Positions 1 through 7,831 of a stretch of DNA of 64,000 bases are shown here, piece after piece; the stretch's first letter is position 1, and each line of letters starts with the position of its first letter. The translations under genes and the position numbers were made by a program. A model generated the notes under the pieces. It saw nothing but the letters and a program-made list of their open reading frames with translations. It ran no database searches and was not told where the DNA came from. The stretch is taken from NCBI GenBank assembly GCA_041397825.1, contig JAWKVX010000005.1, positions 124,001-188,000 of the forward strand, read 5' to 3'. Origin of the DNA: JANNSX01 sp041397825 (GTDB lineage: Bacteria; Pseudomonadota; Alphaproteobacteria; Rhizobiales; Hyphomicrobiaceae).

Positions 1-521
1 GTGAACGTGGTCGTGATCAGCCATTGGGCACCGGATGCACGGAAGCTGGCCACCGCGCGGCCAATCGTTTCATAGGAGAAGTGGACCAGACAGTCGCGGC
101 AGAGAATGACATCGGCCTTGGGAAGGGTGTCGTGCGTCAGATCGGCGAGGATATATCGGCGGCCGCGGACGGCTCGGGTTTGCATCGCCGCGATCAGCTC
201 CGGCACGATGTCGATTCCCGTATAGGCGACGTCGAGATCGATGCGGCCGATCCAGCCGCCATCGCCGCACGGGGCATCGAGAAGTGATTGCGCGCCGAGT
301 TTGCAAAGCAGCAAAGGCAGCTCGCTTCGCAACGTTGCCGTCGCGGCGTCCTCTGAGCCCAGACCCGAGACGGACGTCTCGGCGCCCCAGAGATTGGTGC
401 GGTGGATGCGCTCGAATTTCTGGGCGAGGTCGAGTCCGCCGTAGCTCGCCCGATCCGTCGCGTAGCGGAGCTGGGCCAGCGCGCGCGGACGCTCGGCATC
501 CCTGATCGGTATTCTTGGCAT
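1..521 (-). CDS. class I SAM-dependent methyltransferase, 3' end cut by window edge
   Basis: Reading the minus strand gives an open frame that runs off the left edge. The most plausible start is the ATG at 521 (MPRIPIRDAERPRALAQLRY), preceded by a weak GTGGAAG ribosome site. About 173 residues are visible. The sequence LLDAPCGDGGWIGRID is a Rossmann motif I (D-x-P-C-G-D-G), followed by an acidic strand end (YTGIDIVPELI) and ILADLTHDTLPKADVILCRDCLVHFSY, which matches motifs II-IV of class I methyltransferases. The frame remains open upstream of 521 with TTG at 584 as an alternative start. It diverges from the methyltransferase at 596, leaving about 75 bases for two promoters. The substrate cannot be told. 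Confidence 0.75.
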   Translation of the reverse strand, partial: MPRIPIRDAERPRALAQLRYATDRASYGGLDLAQKFERIHRTNLWGAETSVSGLGSEDAATATLRSELPLLLCKLGAQSLLDAPCGDGGWIGRIDLDVAYTGIDIVPELIAAMQTRAVRGRRYILADLTHDTLPKADVILCRDCLVHFSYETIGRAVASFRASGAQWLITTTF

Positions 522-595
522 CGCTTCCACCGCAGCTTCTGTTTCGGACAGGGGGAGCGTAAAATCGTCCGGATCGGCAGACAACAGGTGCGAGA

Positions 596-1228
596 ATGGC
601 TGGAGACAAGCACAAGGGCTTGCTGGGCTCTGTTTACGCGGCCAAGAGCCCGGACGAGATCGCGGCGCTTTACGATGCGTGGGCGGCCACCTACGAGAAA
701 GAGATGGCCGAGATCGGCTATCGCCACCCGAGTGTCGGCCTGGCGCTGCTCACGCGCCATCTTGCTCGAGGAGCGGCGCCCGTGCTCGACGCGGGCGCCG
801 GTACCGGATTGCTTGGCGAGTGGCTCGCCATCTTGGGTTACCCGCATGTCGAGGCGCTCGACATCTCAGAGGGCATGCTGGCCGTCGCTGCGGCGAAGGG
901 CTGCTACCGGAAGCTGCACCGGCTGGCGCTCGGCGGGGCTCTGCCGTTCGCCGACGGACAATTCGCCGGCGTTACGGCGGTTGGCGTGTTCTCGACCGGT
1001 CATGTCGGTCCCGAGGGGCTCGGCGAGCTTGTTCGTTGCACGCGCAAGAACGGTGTGATCGTGCTGACGATCAAGCTCGCGCTCTGGGAGAGGAGTTTCC
1101 GTGCGGCGGTGGCGGAGCTGGTTGGGGCCGGGTGTGTGTCCATCGCGGAGGAAACTCCGCCCTACGTGTCGATGCCAACCGACAAGGCGACGACACCGAG
1201 CAAGGGCATGGTGCTGCGGGTGTCCTAG
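596..1228 (+). CDS. class I SAM-dependent methyltransferase (METTL27/WBSCR27-like)
   Basis: A 210-residue protein with a complete methyltransferase core. The N-terminal helix region (SPDEIAALYDAWAATYEKEMAEIGYRHP) is typical of the METTL27-like family, in which 'YD.WA..Y..D' precedes the core. Motif I is VLDAGAGTGLLGEWL (about residues 62-76), then VEALDISEGML (motif II) and GGALPFADGQFAGVTAVGVFSTGHV (motifs III-IV). The C-terminus is short with no extra domain. It is soluble, with no signal peptide or membrane segment. The substrate is unknown; a small molecule is likely. It is divergent from another methyltransferase and convergent with the FAD oxidoreductase ending at 1301. Confidence 0.82.
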   Translation: MAGDKHKGLLGSVYAAKSPDEIAALYDAWAATYEKEMAEIGYRHPSVGLALLTRHLARGAAPVLDAGAGTGLLGEWLAILGYPHVEALDISEGMLAVAAAKGCYRKLHRLALGGALPFADGQFAGVTAVGVFSTGHVGPEGLGELVRCTRKNGVIVLTIKLALWERSFRAAVAELVGAGCVSIAEETPPYVSMPTDKATTPSKGMVLRVS

Positions 1229-1300
1229 TCTTCTCCACGATGAGATGACCCCAGCAACCGGCGTCGCGCCTGCTGTCGTGCTTGGCGAATGCGCGTTCGT

Positions 1301-2440
1301 CTAGCGTCCGCTTGGGCTCTCTGCGGGGGTGAGCTTGCGCCGGCCGGCGATCTTGAAGCGGTCGGCAGTGGCGTAGGCGCGGAACCCAACGCCGGCGACG
1401 AAATCGCCGAAGACCGGACCATGTTTGAAAAGGTGTCCCGAGCAGCCGCCCGCAAGCAGTACATTCTGGTGTCTGGGATGCCAGTCGACGATGAAATGTG
1501 TGTCAGGCGTCAGGTTGATCTGATTGAATTTCGAATCTACGACGCGCTCGCCGACGAGGCCGGGAAAGCGCTTGGCGATGTAGCGCCGTGTTCGAGCCAG
1601 CGTCTCATGCCGGATCAGGCGCTCATCCTTGTCGAGATCGATGTGATCGGGGATGACGACAGCGGCCTTGACGCCCGAGCCCTCGACCGAGGGCAAGCCG
1701 AACGAGCGCTCGCCGTGGTCGATCCAGCACGGCATGTTCTCTTGGTCGAACGAGGTGCTGCCATCGGGCGTGGAGGTATAGAGAACGTTGACGCCGACCA
1801 CGCGCGATATCGGCTTGACCGTGCGTGGGAACATGTCACCCATCCAGGCGCCTGTCGCGATCACGATCAGATCCGCCTCGAGCGGCTTGCCGTCGAGCAT
1901 CGGACGCTCGTCGCCATCCGTCGTGACCCGGCCGCGCAGCACTCGGCCGCCACCCTTGCGGAACAGGTCGACCGTCGTGATCACTGCGCGATGCGCCATG
2001 ATCATGCCCGCTTCCGGCTCGTAGAGGGCGTAGGAGATGCTGTCGACGTTGAATTGGGGAAAGCGTGCAGCGACCTCCGCGCGCGTGAAGCGGTAGTAGG
2101 GCACCGCCAGCTTGTCGAAGGTCTCGGAGGTGGCGTCCTCCCAGTGGCAATGCCCCTGTGTGGCCAGGATCAGAGCACCGCACTCATAGTAGAGACGTTG
2201 TCCGCTCTCCGCCTGCAGCTCGAGCCAGCGCAGTCGCGATTCCCGCGCCCACAGTGTGTACATCTCATCGCGGCCGTGGATGGCGCGAATGACGCGATTG
2301 TAGTCGGTCGAGGAGGCCCGGGAATGCCCAGGCTCCCAACGATCGACCAGCGTCACCGCGGCGCCGCGGCGCTGCAGGTGGAGGGCCGTCATGGTGCCGG
2401 CAATGCCAGCCCCGACGACAACCGCCTTCAGCTTGGTCAT
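1301..2440 (-). CDS. FAD-dependent amine oxidoreductase (DAO / monomeric sarcosine oxidase-like)
   Basis: A 379-residue flavoprotein of the DAO family. It starts with an ADP-binding GxGxxG motif (VVVGAGIAGTMTALHL, residues 7-22) and an acidic strand end (VTLVDRWEPG). The middle has the sarcosine-oxidase-like substrate domain (DYNRVIRAIHG), and the end has GGCSGHLFKHGPVFGDFVA, the flavin-contacting loop. In Bacillus monomeric sarcosine oxidase a cysteine just before TPDEHF carries the covalent flavin. Here the equivalent stretch is FNQINLTPDTHF with no cysteine, so FAD is probably bound non-covalently. It is transcribed away from the microcompartment operon across a 159-base gap that holds a palindromic operator, so the two are likely co-regulated. 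By analogy with gamma-glutamylputrescine oxidase it may oxidise a glutamylated amine to an aldehyde; this is inference. Confidence 0.85.
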   Translation of the reverse strand: MTKLKAVVVGAGIAGTMTALHLQRRGAAVTLVDRWEPGHSRASSTDYNRVIRAIHGRDEMYTLWARESRLRWLELQAESGQRLYYECGALILATQGHCHWEDATSETFDKLAVPYYRFTRAEVAARFPQFNVDSISYALYEPEAGMIMAHRAVITTVDLFRKGGGRVLRGRVTTDGDERPMLDGKPLEADLIVIATGAWMGDMFPRTVKPISRVVGVNVLYTSTPDGSTSFDQENMPCWIDHGERSFGLPSVEGSGVKAAVVIPDHIDLDKDERLIRHETLARTRRYIAKRFPGLVGERVVDSKFNQINLTPDTHFIVDWHPRHQNVLLAGGCSGHLFKHGPVFGDFVAGVGFRAYATADRFKIAGRRKLTPAESPSGR

Positions 2441-2459
2441 GGGTAACGCAACCTCCTCG

Positions 2460-2488
2460 TTGACCGGCCTGATTGCATACTGTATTCA
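2460..2488 (+). promoter_or_regulatory. predicted sigma70 promoter of the BMC operon
   Basis: TTGACC (2460-2465), a 17-base spacer and TATTCA (2483-2488) form a reasonable vegetative promoter pointing to the ligase gene at 2600. The -10 hexamer lies inside the palindrome at 2481-2495, so a protein bound there would block RNA polymerase. Confidence 0.45.
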
Positions 2489-2495
2489 GAATACA
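2481..2495. promoter_or_regulatory. palindromic operator in the oxidase/BMC divergent promoter
   Basis: TGTATTCAGAATACA is a perfect 15-base inverted repeat around a central A. It lies about 41 bases upstream of the FAD oxidoreductase start and about 105 bases upstream of the ligase start. A near copy with the same 3' flank (GAATACAATCC) occurs at 9493-9507 in front of the importer. The half-site GTATTC/GAATAC resembles sites of GntR-family (FCD type) repressors, but no such regulator gene is adjacent. Confidence 0.6.
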
Positions 2496-2599
2496 ATCCC
2501 TCCTCAAGGCTTGCGGCTGGCCGGCGCCTTGCGAGAGAAAGGGACTGGCCGCACGGTTCCACGCCATGCGGACCGAAAAACATCCTCGGGAGGGAATGC

Positions 2600-3904
2600 A
2601 TGTCTGCAGCGTCGACGGTTGATTTCAGCCTGCCGGCAGGGACCCACACAGTCGCCCTTGGTCTCGGCGATCTGAACGGCATCATGCGCGGCAAGCGCAT
2701 TCCGGCCTCGCACTGGGACTCGATCTGCAAGAGTGGCAATGCGCTTTCCATCGCATTGTTCGCCATCGATATGACCTCGGACGTCTGGGACACGCCTTAT
2801 GTCAACTTCGACAACGGCTATCCGGACATGCACATGTTCCCGATGACGAAGCCGGTAGCCTCGCCCTGGGAGCCCGGTGTTGCCGTATGCATGGCCCGTG
2901 CCGAGGGCATGGATCACAAGCCGGTGCCGATCGATCCGCGCAACTCCCTGATCCGGCAGACCGAACGGGCGGCCGGCCTCGGCTATACGGCACGGGTCGG
3001 CACCGAGCTCGAGTTCTATCTCCTCGATCCGGAGACGAAGCGCCCGAAGGACCAGGGTATCCAGGTCTACTCGATGGTTCGCGCTGCCGAGCTCGAGCAC
3101 GTGCTCGGCCCGATCCGTCAGCAGATCAACGAGATGGGCATTCCGATCGAGCAGTCGAATCCGGAATATGCCGCCGGCCAGGTCGAAGTTAACATTCGTT
3201 ATGACGATGCGCTGCTCGCCGCCGATCGAGTGGTCATGTTCCGCTCGCTCGTCAGGGAGCTGGCTCTCAAGCATGGTTACCTTGCGACCTTCATGGCCAA
3301 GCCCTTCATCGATTCCTCGGGCAACGGCTTTCATACGCATCACTCGCTCTGGAAGGACGGCAGAAATGCCTTCTCGGACGGCGGCAAGCTCAATGCGCTC
3401 GGTCGTAACTACCTTGCCGGCATGCAGCTCAGGATGGCCGAAACCGCCATCACGGGCTCGACGACGCCCAATGCCTACCGGCGCCGTCAGCCGTTCACTT
3501 TCTGCCCGACCAACACCACTTGGGGCATCGACAACCGGACCGTCGGACTTCGGGTCATCGAGGGGCATGACAATGCGGTTCGCGTCGAGAAGCGGGACGC
3601 GGCGGCGGACTGCAATCCCTACTACCTGATCGCTTGCGAGCTGGCGGCGGGCCTGGACGGCATCGAGCAGAAGCTCGAGCCGACGCCGATGACGACCGGC
3701 AATGGCTATCTCGTGGAGGATGCCGAGGCCATACCGACCGATCTCGGCACGGCGGTTGCAAGGGCCAGAGCATCCGCGTTCATGAAGGACGTTTGCGGTG
3801 CCGATGCGCTGGAGCTGCTGATCCAGCAGTCGGAGCGTGAGCTCGGCTTCGTGGCGCAACAGGTGACGCCGGTCGAAGTGCAACGCTATCTCGGGAATTT
3901 CTAG
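2600..3904 (+). CDS. glutamine synthetase-like gamma-glutamyl-amine ligase, first gene of BMC operon
   Basis: A 434-residue member of the glutamine synthetase superfamily, expected to use ATP to join the gamma-carboxyl of glutamate to ammonia or an amine. The beta-grasp N-domain holds DLNGIMRGKRIP. The catalytic domain shows GTELEFYLLD (metal-binding Glu pair), QSNPEYAAGQVEVN, GNGFHTHHSLW and a nucleotide/glutamate region NAYRRRQPFTFCPTNTTWGIDNRT. Real glutamine synthetases have an NGSGMHVH-type loop and an adenylylation-site Tyr near the C-terminus. The loop here is divergent, which favours a PuuA/GlnT/IpuC-type ligase acting on an amine. ATG at 2600 has GGGAGGG six bases upstream. It is the first gene of an operon whose next genes encode shell proteins, with only three bases to BMC-P, a pairing that suggests glutamylation supplies the microcompartment substrate. 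Confidence 0.82.
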   Translation: MSAASTVDFSLPAGTHTVALGLGDLNGIMRGKRIPASHWDSICKSGNALSIALFAIDMTSDVWDTPYVNFDNGYPDMHMFPMTKPVASPWEPGVAVCMARAEGMDHKPVPIDPRNSLIRQTERAAGLGYTARVGTELEFYLLDPETKRPKDQGIQVYSMVRAAELEHVLGPIRQQINEMGIPIEQSNPEYAAGQVEVNIRYDDALLAADRVVMFRSLVRELALKHGYLATFMAKPFIDSSGNGFHTHHSLWKDGRNAFSDGGKLNALGRNYLAGMQLRMAETAITGSTTPNAYRRRQPFTFCPTNTTWGIDNRTVGLRVIEGHDNAVRVEKRDAAADCNPYYLIACELAAGLDGIEQKLEPTPMTTGNGYLVEDAEAIPTDLGTAVARARASAFMKDVCGADALELLIQQSERELGFVAQQVTPVEVQRYLGNF

Positions 3905-3907
3905 GCA

Positions 3908-4201
3908 ATGAAGATCGGGCGCGTGATCGGTCATGTGACGGCAACCGTCAAGGACACTCAGCTCGCGGGCCTGAAGCTGCTCTTGGTTAACATCGAGGAC
4001 GGCGACGGCGCGGTCCTCGAGCCGTCGATCGTGGCGGCCGACACATGCTCGGCCGGGCCAGGAGACATGGTCCTGATCCTGACGGGCTCTGCGGCCCGTC
4101 TGCCGGCCGCCGTCGCGGGGCTCGCCGTCGACGCCACCATCACCGCCGTCCTCGATGATATCAAGATTGCCGGCGCTCGCGCCGGTCGAGCGAAGAGTTG
4201 A
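3908..4201 (+). CDS. BMC-P (EutN/CcmL family) pentameric vertex protein
   Basis: A 97-residue protein of the EutN/CsoS4/CcmL family, which forms pentamers that close the twelve vertices of bacterial microcompartments. It begins MKIGRVIGHVTATVKDTQLAGLKLLLV, the family signature (x-V-x-G-x-V-x-a-T-x-K-x-x-x-L-x-G-x-K-L). The turn GAGPGD-like motif is present as CSAGPGDMVLIL, followed by the conserved GSAAR. Length fits the usual 80-100 residues. It sits between the ligase (3 bases upstream) and BMC-H. It is the only BMC-P gene in the window. Confidence 0.93.
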   Translation: MKIGRVIGHVTATVKDTQLAGLKLLLVNIEDGDGAVLEPSIVAADTCSAGPGDMVLILTGSAARLPAAVAGLAVDATITAVLDDIKIAGARAGRAKS

Positions 4202-4226
4202 GCTTGTCAGTAAAGGGTAGAGTAAC

Positions 4227-4538
4227 ATGGCGAAGGCACCAATGGGCCAGGCGGCCCTCGGAATGATCGAAACTCGCGGCATCGTCGCGGCGCTCGAGGC
4301 AGCGGATGCGATGGTGAAGGCGGCGAGCGTTACGATCGTCTGCCAGACCAAGGCCGGTGGCGGCCTCATCTCGACGTTGATCCGTGGCGAGGTCGGTGCC
4401 GTCAAGGCGGCGACCGATGCGGGCGCTGTCGCAGCGAACAAGATCGGCGAAGTGATCGCGGTGCACGTCATTCCGCGTCCGCACGACGAGCTCGAGGGGC
4501 TGATCGCCAGTCTCGGCGGCAAAGGCTCGGCCGACTGA
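4227..4538 (+). CDS. BMC-H hexameric shell protein
   Basis: A 103-residue single BMC-domain protein (Pfam BMC family). ALGMIETRGIVAALEAADAMVKAASVTIV is the hallmark opening, then GGGLISTLIRGEVGAVKAATDAGAVAA with the conserved G-D/E-V-G/A-A-V-x-A-A segment, ending in VIPRPHDELEGLI, which also matches PduA/EutM-type proteins. The pore loop between strands appears as TKAGGGLIS. Such hexamers tile the flat facets of the shell. An AGGGTAGAG ribosome site precedes ATG 4227. It is the only BMC-H gene here, so the shell would have one hexamer type. Confidence 0.95.
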   Translation: MAKAPMGQAALGMIETRGIVAALEAADAMVKAASVTIVCQTKAGGGLISTLIRGEVGAVKAATDAGAVAANKIGEVIAVHVIPRPHDELEGLIASLGGKGSAD

Positions 4539-4563
4539 TCCACGACGTTTCGTCGGAATTGGC

Positions 4564-4590
4564 CGTCGCGGATGCTTCGCCTCCGCGATG
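4564..4590 (+). other. hairpin between shell gene and opine dehydrogenase-like gene
   Basis: CGTCGCGGA pairs with TCCGCGATG (nine pairs with one G-U) around a nine-base loop. It lies in the only sizeable gap (87 bases) of the operon, just after the BMC-H gene. No T-run follows, so it is not a standard terminator. It could stabilise or attenuate the shell-protein part of the message. Confidence 0.4.
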
Positions 4591-4625
4591 GCAAGGCGTA
4601 ACCGCGTCACCGTTGGGCCAGGTTC

Positions 4626-5819
4626 ATGAGTGCCACCGCGTTCGAGAAATTCACCGAGGCTGTCGCGGCCCAAGGGCGGCCTGCAAGTCCGGCAGCGGTC
4701 CCCGAGCTCCGGAAAGTGACGGTGCTCGGCGGCGGTCCGGATGCGCGGATGCTCGCGGCTCTCTGCCTCGCCGAAGGTGCCGAGGTCACGCTGTTCTCGG
4801 CCTATGGTGCCGAACTCGACGGACTAAAAGCGGCGGGTGGCGTGACGCTGCGCGGGCAGGGACCGGTCGGGACGTTCCAGATCAACCAGCCGTCCGTCCC
4901 CTCGATCACGACGACAGCCGAGATCGATCGCGCCGTACAGGGCGCCGACCTGATCTTTCTTACAGGTCCGGTGCATAAGCAGCGCACCTACGCCATGGTG
5001 CTGGCCGACCACGTGCGCGACGGGCAGGTACTGGTTGTCGCGCCGGGCCGCTCGCTCGGAGCCGTGGAGGCGGCCTGGCTGCTGCGGGTCGGCGGTGCGA
5101 AGGCCGACGTCACGCTGGTCGAGGTGCAGGGATTGCCATACTGGCACTCTGCGAATGGCTCGGTCCTGGGTCTGACAGCTGCCGGTCCGGCCTGGGCCGC
5201 AACTCTGCCGAGCAACCGAAGTGGCGTGCTCGAAGCTCTCAAACGCTATCTGCCGAACATCCTGCCGGCGGTCTCGCCGGTGCACAGCGGTTTTGCCGAC
5301 GGCTCGGGCCTCGTCGAGGTCCCCGCCTTGGTTCTCGGCGGGCCCGCCGTTCCGTCGGGGCGCAAGGCCATTCCGCTCGGTGGCGTCCCGCTGGCAGAAA
5401 ACGAGAACTTCCGGGTCCTGATCGGCGACGGACACCTTACCGTCATGGCGGAGATGGCCGAGGAGCGGCATCGCGTGGCGCAACGCTTCGGTGTTCGCAA
5501 TCTCCCCTCTCTCGATGATTGGCTGGACATTCACGCCGGCACGACCGAGCAGGCGCGGGCGCGGCCTATCCCTGCTGCAGCGCAGGCGACCGCCATCGTT
5601 CGCTGCGCAACCATAGGATCTCTCGTGCCGCTGGCCTCGGCCGCGCGCGTCGCAGGTGTCGAAGCCAAAGCGACGGAAGCGATGGTCGCACTCGTCTCGT
5701 CTCTTCTCGGCAGCGACATCGCCAAGGCCGGTCGCCGGCTGGAAACCATTGGCGTCACCGCCGATCACATCGACGATGCCCGCCAGCTGATCGATGCCAT
5801 TGCCAACGGGTCCCGCTGA
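4626..5819 (+). CDS. octopine/nopaline (opine) dehydrogenase-family protein
   Basis: A 397-residue NAD(P)-dependent oxidoreductase. An N-terminal extension (residues 1-27, ATAFEKFTEAVAAQGRP then a proline/alanine linker) precedes the Rossmann motif VTVLGGGPDARMLAALCLAEGAEVTLFS (about 32-59). The middle carries FLTGPVHKQRTYAMVLADHVRDGQVLVV and the C-terminal all-helical opine-dehydrogenase domain (ENFRVLIGDGHLTVMAEMAEERHRVAQRFGV). Members reductively condense a 2-oxoacid with an amine or amino acid, or catalyse the reverse reaction. The amphipathic leader looks like a microcompartment encapsulation peptide. In a BMC the enzyme could recycle NADH or act on an imine-forming substrate. It overlaps the next gene by one base (TGATG). 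Confidence 0.8.
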   Translation: MSATAFEKFTEAVAAQGRPASPAAVPELRKVTVLGGGPDARMLAALCLAEGAEVTLFSAYGAELDGLKAAGGVTLRGQGPVGTFQINQPSVPSITTTAEIDRAVQGADLIFLTGPVHKQRTYAMVLADHVRDGQVLVVAPGRSLGAVEAAWLLRVGGAKADVTLVEVQGLPYWHSANGSVLGLTAAGPAWAATLPSNRSGVLEALKRYLPNILPAVSPVHSGFADGSGLVEVPALVLGGPAVPSGRKAIPLGGVPLAENENFRVLIGDGHLTVMAEMAEERHRVAQRFGVRNLPSLDDWLDIHAGTTEQARARPIPAAAQATAIVRCATIGSLVPLASAARVAGVEAKATEAMVALVSSLLGSDIAKAGRRLETIGVTADHIDDARQLIDAIANGSR

Positions 5820-7198
5820 TGGACGCTGATCTGAGATCGATTGCCCAAGCCCGCCAATGTGCCGATACGGCCTTCGAGGCCTATCGCAAGTTCCTCGGCA
5901 CATCGCCCGAGCGGATCGATGAGATCGTGCAGGCGATGGCCCGTGCCATCGTGCCCGAGGCGCAGCGCCTCGGCGAGATGGCGGCCGAGGAGACCGGCTA
6001 CGGCAACGCACGCGACAAGCGATTGAAGAACATGTTCAATGCGCTGTCCGTGGCGGAGTATCTGCGCGATATCACCACGCTCGGCCTGCTGTGGCAGGAC
6101 GACAAGACCAAGGTCGCCGCCATCGGCGAGCCGATGGGGGTTGTTGCGGCACTGATCCCGGTCACCAATCCGACCTCGACCGTCATCTATAAGGTGCTCT
6201 CGGCGGTGAAGGCCGGCAACGCCATCGTTTGCGCGCCGCATCCACGCGGCGTCCGCTGCGGCATGGCGACAGTGAAAATCATGGCCGATGTCGCCGAGCA
6301 GATGGGGGCGCCCAAGGGGCTCATCCAATGCCTGGAGCATGTCACCATCCAAGGTACGGCGGAGCTGATGCGGCACCGCCGCACCTCGGTCGTCATGGCG
6401 ACCGGCGGACCCGCCATGGTTCGAGCCGCCTACTCCTCCGGCAAGCCGACGCTGGCGGTCGGCGCTGGCAACGTTCCCTGCTACGTGCACAGCTCCAAGT
6501 CGCGCGAGCTTGCCGAGGTCTCCGAGCAGGTCATCGTCTCGAAATGCTTCGACTACGGCACGGCCTGTGTCTCCGAGCAGGCGCTCATCGCCGACCGGAG
6601 CATCGCCCGCGAGCTGAGGCACGAGATGAAACTCAGAGGCGCCTATTTCTGCTCGGCCGCCGAGGCCGACCGCCTCGCGCATGTCATTTTCCGCGGCGAG
6701 CAGGCGATGGATCCGGAGAATGTCGGGCAATCGCCGCAGGTGCTCGCCGCCAAGGCAGGCTTCGACATCCCGCCTCGGACCCGCATCCTAGTCGCCGAGG
6801 AGAGCCAGGTCGGCTGGCAGCGCCCGCTTTCGGCGGAGAAACTCAATCCTGTGCTGGCCTTCTACGAGGCACGCGATGCGGCACAAGGTCTGGAGCTGTC
6901 GCGGGCCGTCGTCGGATTCGGTGGCTGGGGACATTCCGCGGTCATCCACGCCGACGATCCCCAAGTGGTCGCCGCCTACTCCACCCTTCCCGTCGGCCGT
7001 GTGCTCGTCAACACCCCTGCGATCATGGGCGGCATGGGATACTCGACCGATCTCGAGCCGAGCTTCATGCTCGGCACCGGTACCTGGTCGGGCTCGATCA
7101 CGTCGGATAACGTCACCGCCCTGCACCTCATCAATATCAAGCGCGTCGCATACGAGAAGCGGCCATGGCGGGACATCTACGAGGAATACGGAGAATAA
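5819..7198 (+). CDS. CoA-acylating aldehyde dehydrogenase of the microcompartment
   Basis: A 459-residue enzyme of the acylating aldehyde dehydrogenase class (PduP/EutE/AdhE-N-type), which oxidises an aldehyde with NAD and CoA to acyl-CoA. The open frame extends upstream to 5519, but ATG 5819 overlaps the previous stop and gives the family N-terminus. Visible motifs are GEPMGVVAALIPVTNPTSTVIYK (about 103-125), MATGGPAMVRAAYSSGKP, VGAGNVPCYV and the catalytic region SKCFDYGTACVSEQ, with C250 as the likely nucleophile. The C-terminal segment LEPSFMLGTGTWSGSITSDNVT matches the family. There is no long N-terminal encapsulation tail as in PduP. This enzyme marks the locus as a metabolosome that contains an aldehyde. 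Confidence 0.9.
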   Translation: MDADLRSIAQARQCADTAFEAYRKFLGTSPERIDEIVQAMARAIVPEAQRLGEMAAEETGYGNARDKRLKNMFNALSVAEYLRDITTLGLLWQDDKTKVAAIGEPMGVVAALIPVTNPTSTVIYKVLSAVKAGNAIVCAPHPRGVRCGMATVKIMADVAEQMGAPKGLIQCLEHVTIQGTAELMRHRRTSVVMATGGPAMVRAAYSSGKPTLAVGAGNVPCYVHSSKSRELAEVSEQVIVSKCFDYGTACVSEQALIADRSIARELRHEMKLRGAYFCSAAEADRLAHVIFRGEQAMDPENVGQSPQVLAAKAGFDIPPRTRILVAEESQVGWQRPLSAEKLNPVLAFYEARDAAQGLELSRAVVGFGGWGHSAVIHADDPQVVAAYSTLPVGRVLVNTPAIMGGMGYSTDLEPSFMLGTGTWSGSITSDNVTALHLINIKRVAYEKRPWRDIYEEYGE

Positions 7199-7201
7199 CC
7201 C

Positions 7202-7831
7202 TTGTCGACTCAGATCACGATCCGTGCGCTGATGCAGATCGACAATCTGCAGCCCAAATTCGCCGCCTACAACGGTGCGACCGTGCAAGGCTCGATCCCG
7301 CTCGCCGGCGATACGATCCTGATCGGCGAACTGGCGCCGGGCAATGGCGTGTTCACGCTCATCGACCGTGCTCTCAAGGCCAGCGCCGTCGAGGCGACAT
7401 CGCAGATCGTCGAGCGCGAGTTCGGCTTCTTCATTCTCAGATCGCCGTCGAATGCCGAGGTCTCGGCCGCGCGCGATGCCATTCTCTCCGAGCTCGGCGC
7501 TAGCATGTCGGATCGGACCAAGCCATCGGTTGCCTCGACGCAGATCATCACCTCCGTCGAGCCCTATCAGGCCCAGCTCCTGAACAAGTGGCGCAAGGGC
7601 GCGCTCGTCGTTCCGGGGCAGACGCTCGGTATCGTCGAGTGCGCGCCCGCCGCCTATATCGCCGTCGCCGCCAACGAGGCGGAGAAGGCGGCCGAGATCA
7701 ATATCGTCGAGGTCCGGGCTGTCGGCCGCTATGGTCGGCTGTTCTTCTCCGGCAGCGAGGACTCGGTGAAGACCGCGGTCGAGGCTGCGATCAACGCCAT
7801 CAATGCGCTCGATGGGAAGCCAGAAGCATGA
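7202..7831 (+). CDS. BMC-T tandem-domain trimeric shell protein
   Basis: A 209-residue protein with two BMC domains; such proteins form pseudohexameric trimers. The first, more divergent domain covers about residues 5-98 (TLIDRALKASAVEATSQIVEREFGFFILRSPSNAEVSAARDAIL). The second is canonical: TLGIVECAPAAYIAVAANEAEKAAEINIVEVRAVGRYGRLFFSGSEDSVKTAVEAAINAI (about 139-200). The start is TTG at 7202, three bases after the aldehyde dehydrogenase stop; no better in-frame ATG exists before the first domain. It overlaps the next gene by four bases (ATGA). With BMC-P and BMC-H it completes a minimal three-protein shell. Confidence 0.88.
   Translation: MSTQITIRALMQIDNLQPKFAAYNGATVQGSIPLAGDTILIGELAPGNGVFTLIDRALKASAVEATSQIVEREFGFFILRSPSNAEVSAARDAILSELGASMSDRTKPSVASTQIITSVEPYQAQLLNKWRKGALVVPGQTLGIVECAPAAYIAVAANEAEKAAEINIVEVRAVGRYGRLFFSGSEDSVKTAVEAAINAINALDGKPEA

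Noticed and set aside
2504..4594. Long minus-strand open frame (696 codons) antisense to the ligase and shell genes
   Set aside because: The translation is His/Arg/Asp-rich without domain pattern; the plus strand carries clear glutamine-synthetase and BMC motifs. It is a GC-rich antisense shadow.
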